This document shows positions 36,105-48,287 of a stretch of 64,000 nucleotides of DNA, in pieces. Source of the stretch: Oscarella lobularis (Eukaryota; Porifera; Homoscleromorpha; Homosclerophorida; Oscarellidae); NCBI RefSeq assembly GCF_947507565.1, contig NC_089178.1, forward strand, positions 3,596,001 to 3,660,000, in the 5' to 3' direction. Numbering within the stretch: the stretch's first letter is position 1; every line of letters starts with the position of its first letter. The notes beneath the pieces were generated by a model. It saw nothing but the letters and a program-made list of their open reading frames with translations, was not told the origin of the DNA and ran no database searches. The translations under genes and the position numbers were made by a program.

Positions 36105-36131
36105 CGGTGGGGTCCCGGATAAGAAAAAGAG
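36105..36131. promoter_or_regulatory. 27-bp gap between divergent TYSND1 and ITPA start codons
   Basis: Two divergent ATGs are 27 bp apart. This is too short for separate core promoters, so transcription must start within or very near coding sequence, or the annotated starts are internal to longer leaders. Confidence 0.5.
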
Positions 36132-37108
36132 ATGAGCGTTGCAAAGAGGCTCAAGAAAACGCTCGTTTTTGTCACCGGCAATCCTAATAAACTAAAGGAG
36201 GTGAGTACTGGGTCTATCGTAGTTTAGATCGTCTTCAATCGCTTTAGGTTAGGGCCATTTTTGACGACTTTCCTCGTTTTGAACTCTCTTCTCAAAAGAT
36301 AGATCGTAAGCGGCTTTGCACGTGCATAAAACGATGACGTGCGAGCACTTTTTGGTCGTAGTTCCCGAGTTTCAAGGAGAACCAGACGACATAGCAAGAG
36401 AAAAATGTCGAGAAGCAGCCAAAGTTGTACGTCACGTGCTTTTTATTTGGCACGAGCCGCAATGTAGCAACTAGGTTCAAGGTCCTGTCATAACAGAAGA
36501 CACGTGCTTGTGCTTCAACGCTCTAAACGGCCTTCCTGGACCATACATGTATATTCTCTCTTAGAGACATTATGATGATAATATTTTCTAATAGTAAATG
36601 GTTTCTTCAAAAACTCGGTCATGATGGTATGGAAATATCTGTTTTTTTCGTGTGAGACGGCTTTATTGATTAATTTTTTTCAGGTTTGAATAAGATGTTA
36701 GTTGGATTTGATGACAAAACGGCAAATGCCGTCTGCACGTTTGCCTATTGCTCAGGTGACGTTGAGAAAAAAGAGAATATTCTCTTATTCAGGGGGATCA
36801 CTCCAGTACAGATAATCACCATATGTTTTATTGTAAGTAAATATTTATTTAATTAATTAAGGGCTCTATTGTTGCTCCACGCGGACCAACCAATTTTGGC
36901 TGGGATCCTATATTTCAACCTGAAGGACACGATAAAACGTGATCTACTCTATATACTGTAGATGATTTCTCTATAATGAATTTCCTCTTTTTTTAGATAT
37001 GCAGAAATGGATGCTTCGTTGAAAAATACGATATCTCATCGAAGCAAGGCACTAGCAGCTTTAAAATCTTATTTTGAAAATAAAGACGATGATCATTTGA
37101 GTAGTTAG
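36132..37108 (+). CDS. ITPA: Inosine triphosphate pyrophosphatase
   Basis: About eight exons. MSVAKRLKKTLVFVTGNPNK starts the Maf/HAM1 fold; then KEVRAIFDDFPRFELSSQKI, PEFQGEPDDIAREKCREAAK, GPVITEDTCLCFNALNGLPG, YIKWFLQKLGHDGL, KMLVGFDDKTANAVCTFAYC, IVAPRGPTNFGWDPIFQPEG, and the end SHRSKALAALKSYFENKDDD with TAG at 37106-37108. The enzyme hydrolyses ITP, dITP and XTP to monophosphates in the cytosol, cleaning the nucleotide pool. SHR near the end and FGWDP are family hallmarks. Length (about 195) is normal. The splice at 36809 (CCA|GTACAG) is inferred from the human alignment. Confidence 0.92.
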
Positions 37109-38209
37109 GCGCATAACACGATTTGCACGCCCTGCTGCTCCCCTGACGCGCGCTACATAGCTTAGCTTAGGTTAGTTTAGGTTAGTTTAGGGCGTCGGCG
37201 GGGTGGTGCACCCCGCGTGCGTGCGCTGCCGCCGTCATGGAGCAAAGGGGAGGGTATAGAAATTTTATTTCAATAAAAATGAAAAAATTAATAGACTTTT
37301 CCCTCTTCTTCGGCGAGCAGTTTTTGTTGACGGGGTCTTGCCCAGGACCCCGGAGCAGTTTTTTATGACGGGGGGTCATGCTCAGGACCCCAAATCCTAA
37401 TTAACGAATATTAGTAATAAATAAATAAATAAATAAATGTTCTATGTGTACCTTATGTCTTGTGAGTCGTCTTTTGATGTTTCCTTTCTTGGGCTATGTG
37501 TGCCTGCAAATAAATCAATTGCAGACACATATTTTGCTTTAGGCGTCATTCTCCTCGAGAGACGACCAATAAGAATGGTAGCCTCAAATAGGAGATTCAC
37601 GCCGTGAGTAGGCGGGCAGTTTTTCTTCTCGGGGCCGCACAACTACTTGAGCAGTTGATGTAGGCCTGCCCAGGAGACGTTGGCCTTTTAGACGTTATGG
37701 CCTCATACCAAAAGGAGGCATACAGGCAGTTTAGAAGACTGCAACTATAAGGAAGTTGCACGTCTTCGTGGTCCCGCAAATTGGACCAACCCGTCGTACC
37801 GAGGACGTTGGGACCGCGGTCTACCTCTTCGTCAACTTCTTCTTCATAGAGACCTTTGCAAAATCCAGCCTATAAAAGAAGAGAAACAAGAGAGTTGTGT
37901 CACCTATAAAATGAGGTGAATTTGATGCCGCCGCGAGGTCAGAAAAAGAATTAGGAAGTCGATTGAGAATAAGTCGAAGACGAGAAATAAAGGATCCCGA
38001 CTTCTGGGTCCCCTCAAATGCCGTGCAGTCAGAGCCAAACATTCTAGGAAGAGATTTTTGCTGGCGGAAAAAGCGAGCAGCGAGCGAGGAACGACGACGA
38101 CGACAACGAGCTGACCAACTCTTTTCGTTCTTTCGCGTTAGCGTGCGTTAATTAATTCATTATACCCCCGTCCAATGATCTCAAAATAAAAGCAGAAAAT
38201 ATTACCTTT
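37109..38209. other. Intergenic region with a possible small minus-strand gene
   Basis: No recognised gene. On the minus strand, ATG 38042 opens MFGSDCTAFEGTQKSGSFIS and continues about 46 residues to a possible donor near 37910. Another open stretch (about 37870 down to 37597) contains GLYEEEVDEEVDRGPNVLG and a Cys-rich SLLNCLYASFWYEAI. I could not find a splice that joins the two in frame. Also here: short TTAGTTTAGG direct repeats at about 37160-37190 and an AAAT tract before 37440. Confidence 0.3.
37317..37397. repeat. Two tandem ~40-bp units, each with a GGGGTC...GACCCC hairpin
   Basis: Imperfect tandem pair: GCAGTTTTTGTTGACGGGG then GCAGTTTTTTATGACGGGG. Each unit ends in a stem GGGGTC / GACCCC around an 8-base loop (TTGCCCAG; ATGCTCAG). 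Located 200 bp past ITPA. Could be a structured RNA end or a repeat remnant. Confidence 0.5.
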
Positions 38210-40709
38210 TCATAAAATGGTACAAATAGCACTATGTTTTGCTGTAGGACTCACAGAAATAGACTGACTTTGGCGGTAGCGTCTTTTCGCTCTTCTCCTT
38301 GCATTTCCTACAAGTCACAAAGTGATAGTGGGAAAAAAGAGCAATAAGGCCCATACCTTGAGCAAAGACTACTTTATCAAAGTCAATTGGCAGGAGGTCA
38401 GGAAAACTAGAGGCAGATGATTGAAAATGAAGATGATAGCATATGACGACTTACTTATCACTCTCTTCTTCTTCTTCTGGTGGTGGTTGCAAGAGAACTT
38501 GAAATAAGCCAAAAACAGGCCTAAGACCAAGATCAGCTCAAAAAACAGACTGTCTCTTAGAATTACAGTACTTGTGATCTGATGACAAAATTTGTGGGCA
38601 GCAGAAATATTTGTGCCCCGTAATTGTTCCGTATCGCGATTTAAATAATATTCGATCCTGTTTGTGAAAAAAGAAGATGAGGAAAACCCTGGTCAGTTGA
38701 ACCGTCTTTCTCTCACTGTCCAGGAGGGTGTTCTCGCTTTGCCTGATGTGTCGTATCTATTTTTGCCGGGATCAAATTTGTAAGTGGGTTCAAATAAAAT
38801 TGGCTGCTCCGAAAATCCAGAAAATACGTTTCCTACACAAGTGAATTTGACTAAAACATTCTCTTTTGTCACGTGGACCCTACAGTACCCTTTCTCATCT
38901 CTTTGAACAGTTGATCATTTTGCAACAATGCCTGAAACATTTTCCTTCCTTAGTAACGCGACGACTTTTAGTGTCAAGTCTTACTCGTTTTTCTCCTCTT
39001 TCTAAGAACGTGTCCACTACACTTCTTGGAAGTTCAACACGATAGTTCATATCACCGAACCAGAAGACGCAATCAAACCGGTACGTTACGTCAGCTGAAC
39101 AAAAAACACTATAGATTCTATACTAATTAAGACGTTGACAAAAAACCAACATTTTGCTCCATATGATTTTCCTTTTGGTAGTGAAATATTCTGACTGATT
39201 CTTAGCACTTCGTCGTGACGCACCGTCATTCGTTCCTCGTGAGCTATAAAAAAGCCATATCTCTGTCAGGGACAAAAAAACCTGACTCTTTAGTGCCGAA
39301 CCAGATAGATGAGAGTTGATGAAAAGAAAAGCAGTTCCAAATAGTTTAAACGAAATTGCCAGTCCGCCCTTTGAAAAACATAAAAATTCGAGGAAAAATA
39401 ATGATGACAATGACACCTTTGTTTTGATTCTTTTCGCCGGTTTAAAACTTGTAATGACACAGTCCTCATCTAAATCTGACGAAAACCTAATTTTAGACAA
39501 AATCCTGTAGAGATTGTGAATTACCTGAGCAATACCAGATGAGATCTCTCCGAACAAAAATCGATAATTGTAAACAACCCTTTCGACTTGATTGAACTAA
39601 GACGTGAGATTCGCCGAGCGTCTCCTGCAATCGAACATCCCATTCGTGTCTGAAAAAAGAAAAATCGAAAAATGTTCTTCTCCTCCCCAACCCTCCTCCC
39701 CTTACTGATCCATATAACACTCTTGAACGCCTATAGAATAGATGTCCTGTAGAATTTCGACGTCTTCAGGAAGTAACATATCATCCAATGATTCTGTCAC
39801 ATCCTAAAATTCGAATTCCAACCCTCCCGTTCTTATCCTTTTTCCCCCTCTCCTTACTTTTTGCTCGTGCATGTTCCACGATGCAACAAACACTTTGACT
39901 TTCATATCTGGAAAATAATTTCTCAACATCTGATTTTTTCCACTTCCGCCGTCGACATCATTTTTTCCTCTCTCATCACTCGTACTACTAGTTCGTACAG
40001 CTCGCGTAAATATTGGTGTCAATAGACTTGGTGTCAAAGGGGCAGAAAGAGGGGTCCTTGGACTTCCCCCATAGACTGATAATAAGCGATGATCGGGCGT
40101 TCGAGCAATTGATCCACTTAGAGGACCTCTTTGGCCAGAAGTATACGTAAATGAATTTGAAATTTGAATTGGAGGAAGAGTGACGGGTGGCAATTTATTC
40201 GACTTGACTTGGCTTATTCTTCTGCTTGCAAAAGACAAGGAAGACGATGATGATGACGATGATAATTCGGATGCGTTGATTGGAAACGGTTGAACGGAAT
40301 TCGATTTTAGTCGAAATTTTTTCTGACTTCTTCGTCCGACAATCGATAATTCTTTCTTGTCATCGTTTTGTTTTTCCAACGAAAAGGGAAGAAGAGACGT
40401 TGACGACACTTTTCTCTTCTCGCCAGCAACGCCCACCTCCCTTTTTCCCGCTAAACGGAGTCCGGACAACGATGACGATGACGATAGACTATTTTGGAAT
40501 AAACGGCGACGACGATTCGCCGTCTTTTGGCTTTCTGCAGCGAAAGCGTCGTCTTCGTTCTCCTCGCGTCGTTTCGACGATGCAGATTTGTCTGCAGAAA
40601 CCGACGGCAGATGCTTATCTGGTGCTTCATTGAAACGAAGGGGAAAAGTTGCGACGTTCTCTCCCCCGTTCATCAAGGGGTTGTTTTTGAAGGAAGACAC
40701 AATGCGCAT
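38210..40709 (-). CDS. INPP5E: Inositol polyphosphate-5-phosphatase E, with CaaX end
   Basis: Many exons on the minus strand. Start ATG 40707-40709 ([19 protein letters not shown]); the N-terminal ~250 residues are Ser- and Pro-rich, as in human. The 5-phosphatase domain starts [16 protein letters not shown], then [115 protein letters not shown] and SDHKPVFGLF (catalytic motifs WxGDxNxR and P-x-W-x-DRIL). The final exon ends HSAICTIL with TGA at 38210-38212: a CaaX prenylation box. INPP5E removes the 5-phosphate of PI(3,4,5)P3 and PI(4,5)P2 and sets ciliary membrane lipids. Leu at the last CaaX position predicts geranylgeranylation, whereas human ends in Ser (farnesyl). Confidence 0.9.
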
Positions 40710-40791
40710 ACTCGTTGCCAAGCTCTTTCGTCATATCACGTGATGCACTTCAACTGCGTAGCGACTAAGCGTGTGTGTTTCGTCTACGATA

Positions 40792-43262
40792 TTATTCGAT
40801 TTCGTCGTCGGGCGGAACGACTTGAACAATTTTTGGTCCCAACGCTTTGAGTGTGGCTCCCATCAACCGGAAGCTGCCCGTCACGAGAAGTTGGATGTGG
40901 TGGGCGTGCGCTAATTCGTCTGGTAACGCGGGCCACGCCTTTCGTCTGTCGTCTGATGGGAGAGCGGGATCGCGTCCGTTGAATAACCAGATCAAACAAT
41001 CCAAAACGCAGTCGAAAACGTATGTTGTTGTTGATTTTGATGACATCAGAGAGAGCCACGTTGTCTCGTTTTCTCGACATACGGACACATCAGCTTCGTG
41101 TGTCGTATTGAGACTGGTTTGATCTAAAGAAAGAAGAGACAACGAAAATGAATTCAATTGGGAGTGGTAATCAAAGGTTCGTTCCTTCAAAGTGTTCTTT
41201 CTCCAAACTGGCGATGTTTGGGCAGAAAAGAGCGTAGGAAATATTGAGAGGCTAAACAAAAAAATTCCATTTATGATGAGTAGAAAACGCGTTTCTAACC
41301 TGAATCTCAGACAATAGAGGAAGAGGATCGCGTCGACCCATACAGTTGAAAAGGAGAACTTGCACGACTTTGACTCCCCTAAACTCAACGCAGAAAAATT
41401 ACCAATAGAAAAGTGCAGTATACAGACAGGCATACGTTGGTGATGAAAATTGCTTCTGTGACGTCGTTTGAAACCATTTCACACATGCCTTTTTTAATTA
41501 ATATAATAGTTATGTGTCAGTTATCCTTTTTCTTTTCTTTTCTTTTCTTACTCGAACGCTGCGCACCGTGTGAGCTCCGTCCAAATAGAGCGTCACTGCA
41601 GGCCGTTCAATGACTTGAGCCCGTCCAAGCCAACGGCAATCTTTTAGACCTGGAGTGCAGGGAAATGAAAGGAAAGATTTTGATTTCTAGAACGTTGGTG
41701 TACCAGTTCGAAACGAGGATGGCAAATCGAATACAGGTGCACGCTCTAGTTGACTGATTTCTCCGTCGTCGTCGTCGTTGTCGTCGTCGTCGTCTTTGTC
41801 ACCGTTTTCTGTCATATACAACTTTAGTGGTCTAGTGAAAATAAATTGAATTGCCATTACCTGTTCTTTGACGTTGTTGAGATTTGTGTGCTATCCAAGT
41901 ATGACAAAGTTGTATTGCAAGTGTTGCATTCAGTTGCTGATGTTCGCCGGCCAAACCTAGTTCTACGTGTGTAAGTGACAAGACACGCATTGCACTGAGA
42001 GCCCGTTCGAGTGGCTTAACCCCTAACCTGGCAATGGTCCAGGATATTCAACGAGTTTGGGAACGACGCGTACGGACGTTCCTAGTTCGCTGGCTCGTTC
42101 TGCTATGACGTCCATTCCTCCCGCTTCCTGATTGATGGTGAAAGCGGGAACTCCACGCTAGCGCACAAGAAATAATGATGATGAGGATTTTCAATGAAGA
42201 AAGCGAAACCTTGAATATTCCCGCTTTGTGCCACGCAATTTGTTCTATTGTGTCGCCAAGTATGCGGATGTGATCCATACCCAGAGAAGCAATTCCACAC
42301 ACAATAGGCTTTCTAATGTAGTGCAAAATCAACTCTTCAATTCATTGTTGTCAATTCTTTTGCTTACCTAACAATATTTGTACAGTCGTATGTTCCTCCG
42401 ATCCCAACTTCCAAAATAGCAACATCAACCTGTAGTAGTAGAACAGTGACGTCAGACGAGAGGAGAGTGCTATACTGACTTTTTCTCGCAAAAAGACGTG
42501 AAAGGAGAGAGCAGTTAGAAATCGAAAATAAGATGGCATTCGACCGTGATGTTCTTCCTGTGTAAAAAACAATAGAATTATTATATAAAAAAACGGCGTA
42601 CCTTTGTTTCTTCGAATTTTTTAAAACACTGCCAAAAATAGTCGCTAAATGCCATTCTGCTGAGCGGCTTCCCATTTATTCGAATTCTCTCTCTCACTTC
42701 AACGAGATGAGGCGATCTAGAACATTTTGGAAGTGAGCTCCCCTCTATTAATTAATTAATTAATTAATTAATTAATTAATTAATTATTAGGATAACGAGC
42801 GTACGTGAATAGACCCGTTTTGTAGCCAGAATGTCGCAAAATGCTTTCGCAGAAAGCGCACGTGGATCCCTAAAAAACATGACGTCATATGCCGAGCTGC
42901 AAACTGACTCTCCACGTGGAACGGACCTTTCCTTTCGTTCCACTTACGTGGATGACGGATAGCTCATCTAAATCGTCTACCTGATAGAGAAATTGTAGTG
43001 TAGGAGAGAAAAGCGTAAGCACGAGACGAACTTGAATTCCCATTCGATTGAGATGGCGAGCGAAACCGGGTAGACTGTCACGATTTCGGCTCTCTCTCGA
43101 CGTCTGCGATTTGCTGCGCAACTCTTCGAGTACGGACGCGTTCGTTTGGAGGCTGTTGAGAGCACGAATCGCTTCCTGTCGCGCCAATCGCGATCGTCAA
43201 AACGATCTTGTGCTCTTGTTGCGCGATTGTCGTCTTACTTCGTACTTGCGCTCAGCTGCCAT
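40792..43262 (-). CDS. FPGS: Folylpolyglutamate synthase
   Basis: Many exons. Start ATG 43260-43262 (MAAERKYE), then a 63-nt intron (GTAAGACG...GCGACAG) to [19 protein letters not shown]. Then [19 protein letters not shown] (P-loop), [150 protein letters not shown], and a C-terminal [20 protein letters not shown]. The Mur-ligase-like enzyme adds glutamates to folates using ATP, keeping them in cytosol and mitochondria. A (TTAA)n tract of about 50 bp fills one intron (42747-42788). No mitochondrial leader is obvious. Confidence 0.92.
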
Positions 43263-43440
43263 GTCCCAGACAGATCGTCGGAGTAAGAGAAGCTGCGACG
43301 ACGAGCGAGTCCGAGAGAGACACCTCCACACGATTAGCATCAGCTTTCCCGTATCCTTAGATGAAACGCACAAAGAAAAAAATAGAAGAAAAGACAAAAG
43401 AAAAAGAAAAAAAAAGAAGTGGCATGTACCGATTCTATTG

Positions 43441-44603
43441 TCACGGTTTCAATCCTTTCTTCTTCAACGCGTCTTTGAGAGCTCCCCCTATTTTGGCTTT
43501 TTCGCAGGCTTTCACCAGTTTAGGCCTCGCTTTCTCATATCCAATGTTTCCAATGAATTTTTCAACCAGGTCGCGTAAATGTTCCTTCCCGCCTTGATAA
43601 TGTTTACTGGTAGCCTGATTGTTGCACTCAGTCCACGAGTAGTCAGCATTCATAGCAATGTCTTTCCAATTTGCTTGACCTACCTCACAAACGACATCAA
43701 CAAAAGGACCTCTGTCATCTTCGGTGGAACTTCCATCTGACTGTTCGACAGGGGCACTACTCAAAAGTCTACTTCAAGAGTGCACAAAACGTTATTATTA
43801 TTATTATAGACCTAGTATTTGGCTTCTGTTCGTGTTTTTGATTGGAAGCAGAGCCGTAGAAGTGATTATGAACTACGTCAGCCTTTCCAACAGATGCCCT
43901 GGCCAGTATTTAGTAACGTCTACATGTATATGGTTGGTTAGATAGATAAATGCCTACCCTTGAGTTCTTTGGGATCCAATTGTTGTGACATTTCTGCAAA
44001 TAAAAATAACAATCTAGCTGTTGAAGAGGAGAAGAACTCACGTTGATGAGCTGTCATGTACGGTTCCACTGCTAGAAGCTGCATTTGAACCTTTGGTCAC
44101 TTGAACGTTAGGAAGAGAAGCTGCCGCCGCCCCCGCCTCCGCCGCCACTTCACTGATAAAAATTGACTCATAAATAAAAAATGAAAATGATATTTTTGAA
44201 AATAGACGTACGGGCTTTTCTGATTGCCCCACACGTAATAATCGTCATCTTCGTCGTCTTCCTCTTCGACGACTGTTAGAAACAATTTGTATTGTGCCCC
44301 TCGTTTGACGAGATCAGCGGCGCTATCAAATCCAAGATCCGCATCCTGTAAAAATAGCCTGAGCCGTCTGATAGCGAGACACTATAACGTGCGAAATATT
44401 ACCGTAGATGCGTCCTTGACTTGAACCAATGTGATCTTTCCCGAATGCGACAAGGCTTTGAAGAGGCCAGCTATTTTCTGTTCGTTTCTTTCGATGACCT
44501 GCTTGTGAGTCAACTTTTTGTCGTCATCCACAGCCAGGTCGAGCTTCTTTTCAATGCGAACTTTGTCTTTTCGCGTCAGCGTTATCGCGTACGACGACGT
44601 CAT
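43441..44603 (-). CDS. Death-fold-like protein with novel N-terminal domain
   Basis: About six exons from ATG 44601-44603. The N-terminal region (MTSSYAITLTRKDKVRIEKK, then VIERNEQKIAGLFKALSHSG, DADLGFDSAADLVKRGAQYK, an acidic EEEDDEDDDYY) is not recognised. A linker with short exons (EMSQQLDPKELKG; GKADVVHNHFYGSAS) leads to a C-terminal helical domain: FVDVVCEVGQANWKDIAMN, CNNQATSKHYQGGKEHLRDL, VEKFIGNIGYEKARPKLVKA, GGALKDALKKKGLKP. The pattern of 'ANWKDIA', then a spaced helix and 'L-x-A-x-x-x-x-x-I-G' resembles death domains; that is a pattern-level guess. Small-exon joins between 43760 and 44040 are tentative. Confidence 0.45.
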
Positions 44604-44607
44604 GCTG

Positions 44608-44951
44608 ACGAGGGGCTAGGGACCGAGACATGTGATTCTGCGCAGTAGACGCACGTGACGTAGAACCCCACTTGTCTCGTTTGTGTGTTAGGGAAGCTCG
44701 CAAATCGACGAAAAAATTCCAAAAAATTTTAAAACCTTTTAAAAATTTTCTAAAACATTTTAGAGTAACATCTACCTACATACAAAGGTTTCTCAGCATA
44801 TTACATGAAAAAGAGACTGTTCTTCTTTGTCTATAGCCTCCTTCAACTGCTGAAATTCAACCGAAACCTTGTATATGTAGGTAAATAATACCCTAGAATG
44901 TGCCAGAAACATTTTCGAGCGATTTCTGGTTATCGGTCCCTAGCCCCTCGT
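44608..44951. mobile_element. Candidate MITE with 19-bp terminal inverted repeats
   Basis: ACGAGGGGCTAGGGACCGA at 44608-44626 is matched perfectly in reverse complement at 44933-44951. A second, inner inverted pair exists (ACCTACATACAAAGGTTTC at about 44774 and its near-complement at about 44864). CATGCTG lies directly left (44601-44607) and again at 44954-44960, two bases beyond the right end, resembling a target-site duplication. No coding capacity. It sits immediately upstream of, and touches, the start codon of the death-fold gene. Nature inferred from structure only. Confidence 0.5.
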
Positions 44952-45117
44952 GTCATGCTGGGGAATGCTCAGGGGAAAATCAGTTAGCGCGCTTCAGCCC
45001 CCCTCCCCCGGAAAGTCCCCCGGAAAAACTCCTACATGTAGATTTTTATTGCGCAGTAGAGTATGCAAGAAGTAAAATTACGGAACACAAATGATTGCGA
45101 GAAAGTAAAAACTTACC

Positions 45118-48100
45118 TCATATCAATTCATAGCTTTGGCCGCCGTCCCCGCCTTCGTCTTGCCCTGCCGCTTTGTCTTTCTTCGATCGATGATGCTTTT
45201 TCTTCTTTTTCTTTTCTCCCTGATCTACATCCTCTTGCGATTTCTCTCGATGCCCGGTAGCGTGCTTTTTCTTTTTCTTCTTTTTTCTGTCTGGTGAATC
45301 AGCCGCAGTCGACTCGCTCTACACAGTACAGTGACCACCCCGAAGGCTAGTTCCTGCATGCATGTTTTACCTTCTTTTTTGTTCGCTTGCTTTCACTACC
45401 ATTCAATGCTGCGCCGCCGCCGCCGCCGCCGCCGCCGCCGTCACCAGCAGGAAACTATACGTAGAAAGGAAGTCAGTGAAAGGGGCCATCATCAGGCAGA
45501 ATTCGTCTTACCACAGGATCAGGCAAATTGGATGGAACAGCAGATGACATGGAATCAAGCCAAGCATCTAATCCACTTGGCAAAGGCGCCAATAAATCTA
45601 GCGGCTGTGTCGTCGTCGCTGCGGCGGAGGTACTGCCTTTCTTCTCTTTGTCCTTCTTCTTTTTCTTTTTTTCAGACGTTTTATCATCTCTGACTGCTGC
45701 TACCGCTGAACTCATTTCTTCTTCTTCGTTAGCAACGACAGGCCGATCATCTTCACTTGAACTCGTCACAACGATAGTGGCGGCAACCGCTTTTCTTCGC
45801 GGTTTCTTTTTCGTCGTCTTTGGCTTCTTCTCTTCCTCTTCGTCGTCGTCGTCTTCGTCTTCTTTTGGTGCCGGTGCAAGGCCACTCACTGCCGAATCAG
45901 TGACGTCAACCGCAACGGCGACGACGGGGGGACGATCGTCTTCATCTGACGAAACGACAATATCGCCGCCGCCGCCGCCGCCAACTCGACTTGCTGATGA
46001 ACGTTTTTTTGTGTCCATTGCTAAGTCCGTATCGTCAAAGTCGACGTCTTCGTCGCCGGCAACCATCGGATTTTCCTCATCCGAGCTGTAAACAAGAGAG
46101 GCAGCGTACTGTACAGTCGAGTTATTTCTACTTGTTTTAAATCTACCACCTTTCGTCGTCTTCTTCTTTCGGATCAATTGCGGGTCTTGAATCGGCTTTT
46201 TCGTCGTCGTCGTCATCCGGTCCACCAAAGAAGGAGGCATCAAGCGTCTCTTCGGGAACAAATTCATCCACATTGACTGCTTTAACAACGGATCGAACAC
46301 CAGGAATAGCACCGGCTTGAGAACGAGGCGATTTAGGCGATTCTACAGTAGAATAGAAAGGTGAAAATATGAGGAACTCAGCAGACCTACCAGCCTGTTT
46401 GGACGTCCCTTGAGAATCTTTTTCTTTAAATCGAAACTTCGCCAAAAGACGCGATCCAAAAGACGATTTTTTGGGCTGTTCTGGTGTTTGACTTTGAGTA
46501 GTACCGGTAGTAGTAGTGGATTCTTGCCGTTGCTCTTCTTTCTCGGCCCCTTCTCGGCTTCCTCCTCCTCCTCCTCCTCCTCCTGCTACTACTTCCTTTA
46601 CTTTGTCGCCAGTGCTTGATGACTGCGGAGTTTTCTCGCTACTAGTTGATGGTTGATTGGCGGGGGTGTCGCCGGCGGCAGGGGTGGGTGACAAAGTACT
46701 ACTGGCTGCAATTTGTTGACTCGCTTTCACTTGTTTTCGACGAGTTTCAAGCATTGCGAGAAATCTATTGCCGCCGTTTCTGAATTGAATAACCCTAACC
46801 CCCCCCCCCCCCCCCTCTAACCCTCACTTATCGTAATTCTGTTCCTCCGTTTCCAACATGAAAGTGAGCTCTTCTAACGTCGTCTAACCCCAAAATAAAA
46901 ATCACGAAGGACTTTGTGTGAATTTCAAATACCTTACCTTTGTTTCTTCTTTATTTGTCTCCAGTTGACGAATGAACGTTTGTCGCTGAAGTCGTAAAAA
47001 AGGAACGTTGAGAAATTTGTAGAGATATCTCAAGCCAAAGCCATTCTTCATCGAAGCTTCTGCATAGCGTATCTCAGCACGATTCTTATCCTCTCTACGT
47101 ACAAGAGAAACTTTGCTCTGCCACCGTTTTAGCGGGAAAAGTTTACCTACCTTCTCAGAGCGTCAATAAAATATTGAACCTCTTCTTCACCTACAACCCT
47201 ATGTTCTCCCATGTCTCGAAAATTCGCCTAATAATGTAAATAATTATAATATTATCTACTATGGTATACATCGTACCAAGACAAGTATGGGTATGTGAGA
47301 AGGAATGTTGGGCAATTCTTTCTGAACGTATTGCCACGTCCTAAATGCACGGATTAGAAATTCGATTAGGATAAATCAATTAGATAATACCATTGCTTGG
47401 TGATGTCCATGAGCATGACTACACCGTGAGCATTTTTGTAGACATTGAGGAATTCAGCATCGAGAGCGACGATGCCTTCAGGAGGCATTGAACCCTTCGT
47501 AATTTCATTAGGAGGTACATACATGTATGTGTATTTGATTTAATTAATTACGTCCATCTCGTCATGAGACAACTTGAGTCCTGCTCCTGGCTTCTTTTTA
47601 TGTCCTAAAGTAATTGAGCTGATGAAGTCAACTGTGCGGTGTGCGTTTGTTGAAAAATCGCACCTTTATCAACAACATCCCAAATATCGACTTTGACGAT
47701 ATCGTCTGTAGCTAAATAGAATGACGTCAGAATAGAAGGAATCGACTGAAACCGTCGTACGCCGCCGCCGCCGCCGCCTACCTCTGTAATTCCACTGAAT
47801 GCTAGCAATCTAAAAGAAAACAGAGCGTACAGTGTCCTGTATACTTTATTCGAGTGATGTAATTGTCTCTACTGTACAGTGTACCTGAATCTCTTTCGTA
47901 GGCATGTACTCTTCGATGAAGCCGCTCCCTTGGAGTCGTTTGAAGAGACACGTCTTGCCAGTGTTCCGATCACCCTTGATTAGAATTTTCACTGTATATT
48001 CGACGACGAAATAACGATTAGGTGAAACGACGACGACTTTCGAAGCTCACTGTCGTATTGAACGCCTTTTGCAAAGCGTCGTTGAAGTTGCCGACCCATG

Positions 48101-48159
48101 GTCTGCATCCCGGGCGGCACACCACTGCTGCCGTCAACTTTTCCCTGCTCGTTTCCCAT
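45118..48159 (-). CDS. RABL6: Rab-like GTPase RABL6
   Basis: Many exons. The chosen ATG (48157-48159, [10 protein letters not shown]) precedes [19 protein letters not shown]; similarity to human just upstream (FAAAVKQ versus FSALKKL) suggests a further 5' exon. Then [20 protein letters not shown] (P-loop), [120 protein letters not shown]. The long disordered tail contains [17 protein letters not shown], an [15 protein letters not shown] element as in human, Lys-rich tracts, and ends GQSYELI (stop 45118-45120). The GTPase half regulates proliferation in mammals. (Gly/Asp/Ser)n codon runs are frequent. Confidence 0.9.
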
Positions 48160-48287
48160 TTGCTTGACGGCGGCAGCGAAATCTCGTCTAACGTTGCGCT
48201 AAGACGATTGACCACACCTTTCTCTAATGTAGGTGTAAGAACGACGAGAACAGAGTCCTAACAACACAGACATGCAGTACAATCGAG

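Noticed and set aside
45528-46091. 187-residue Ser-rich plus-strand frame
   Set aside because: It is the antisense shadow of the acidic and Lys-rich tail of RABL6.
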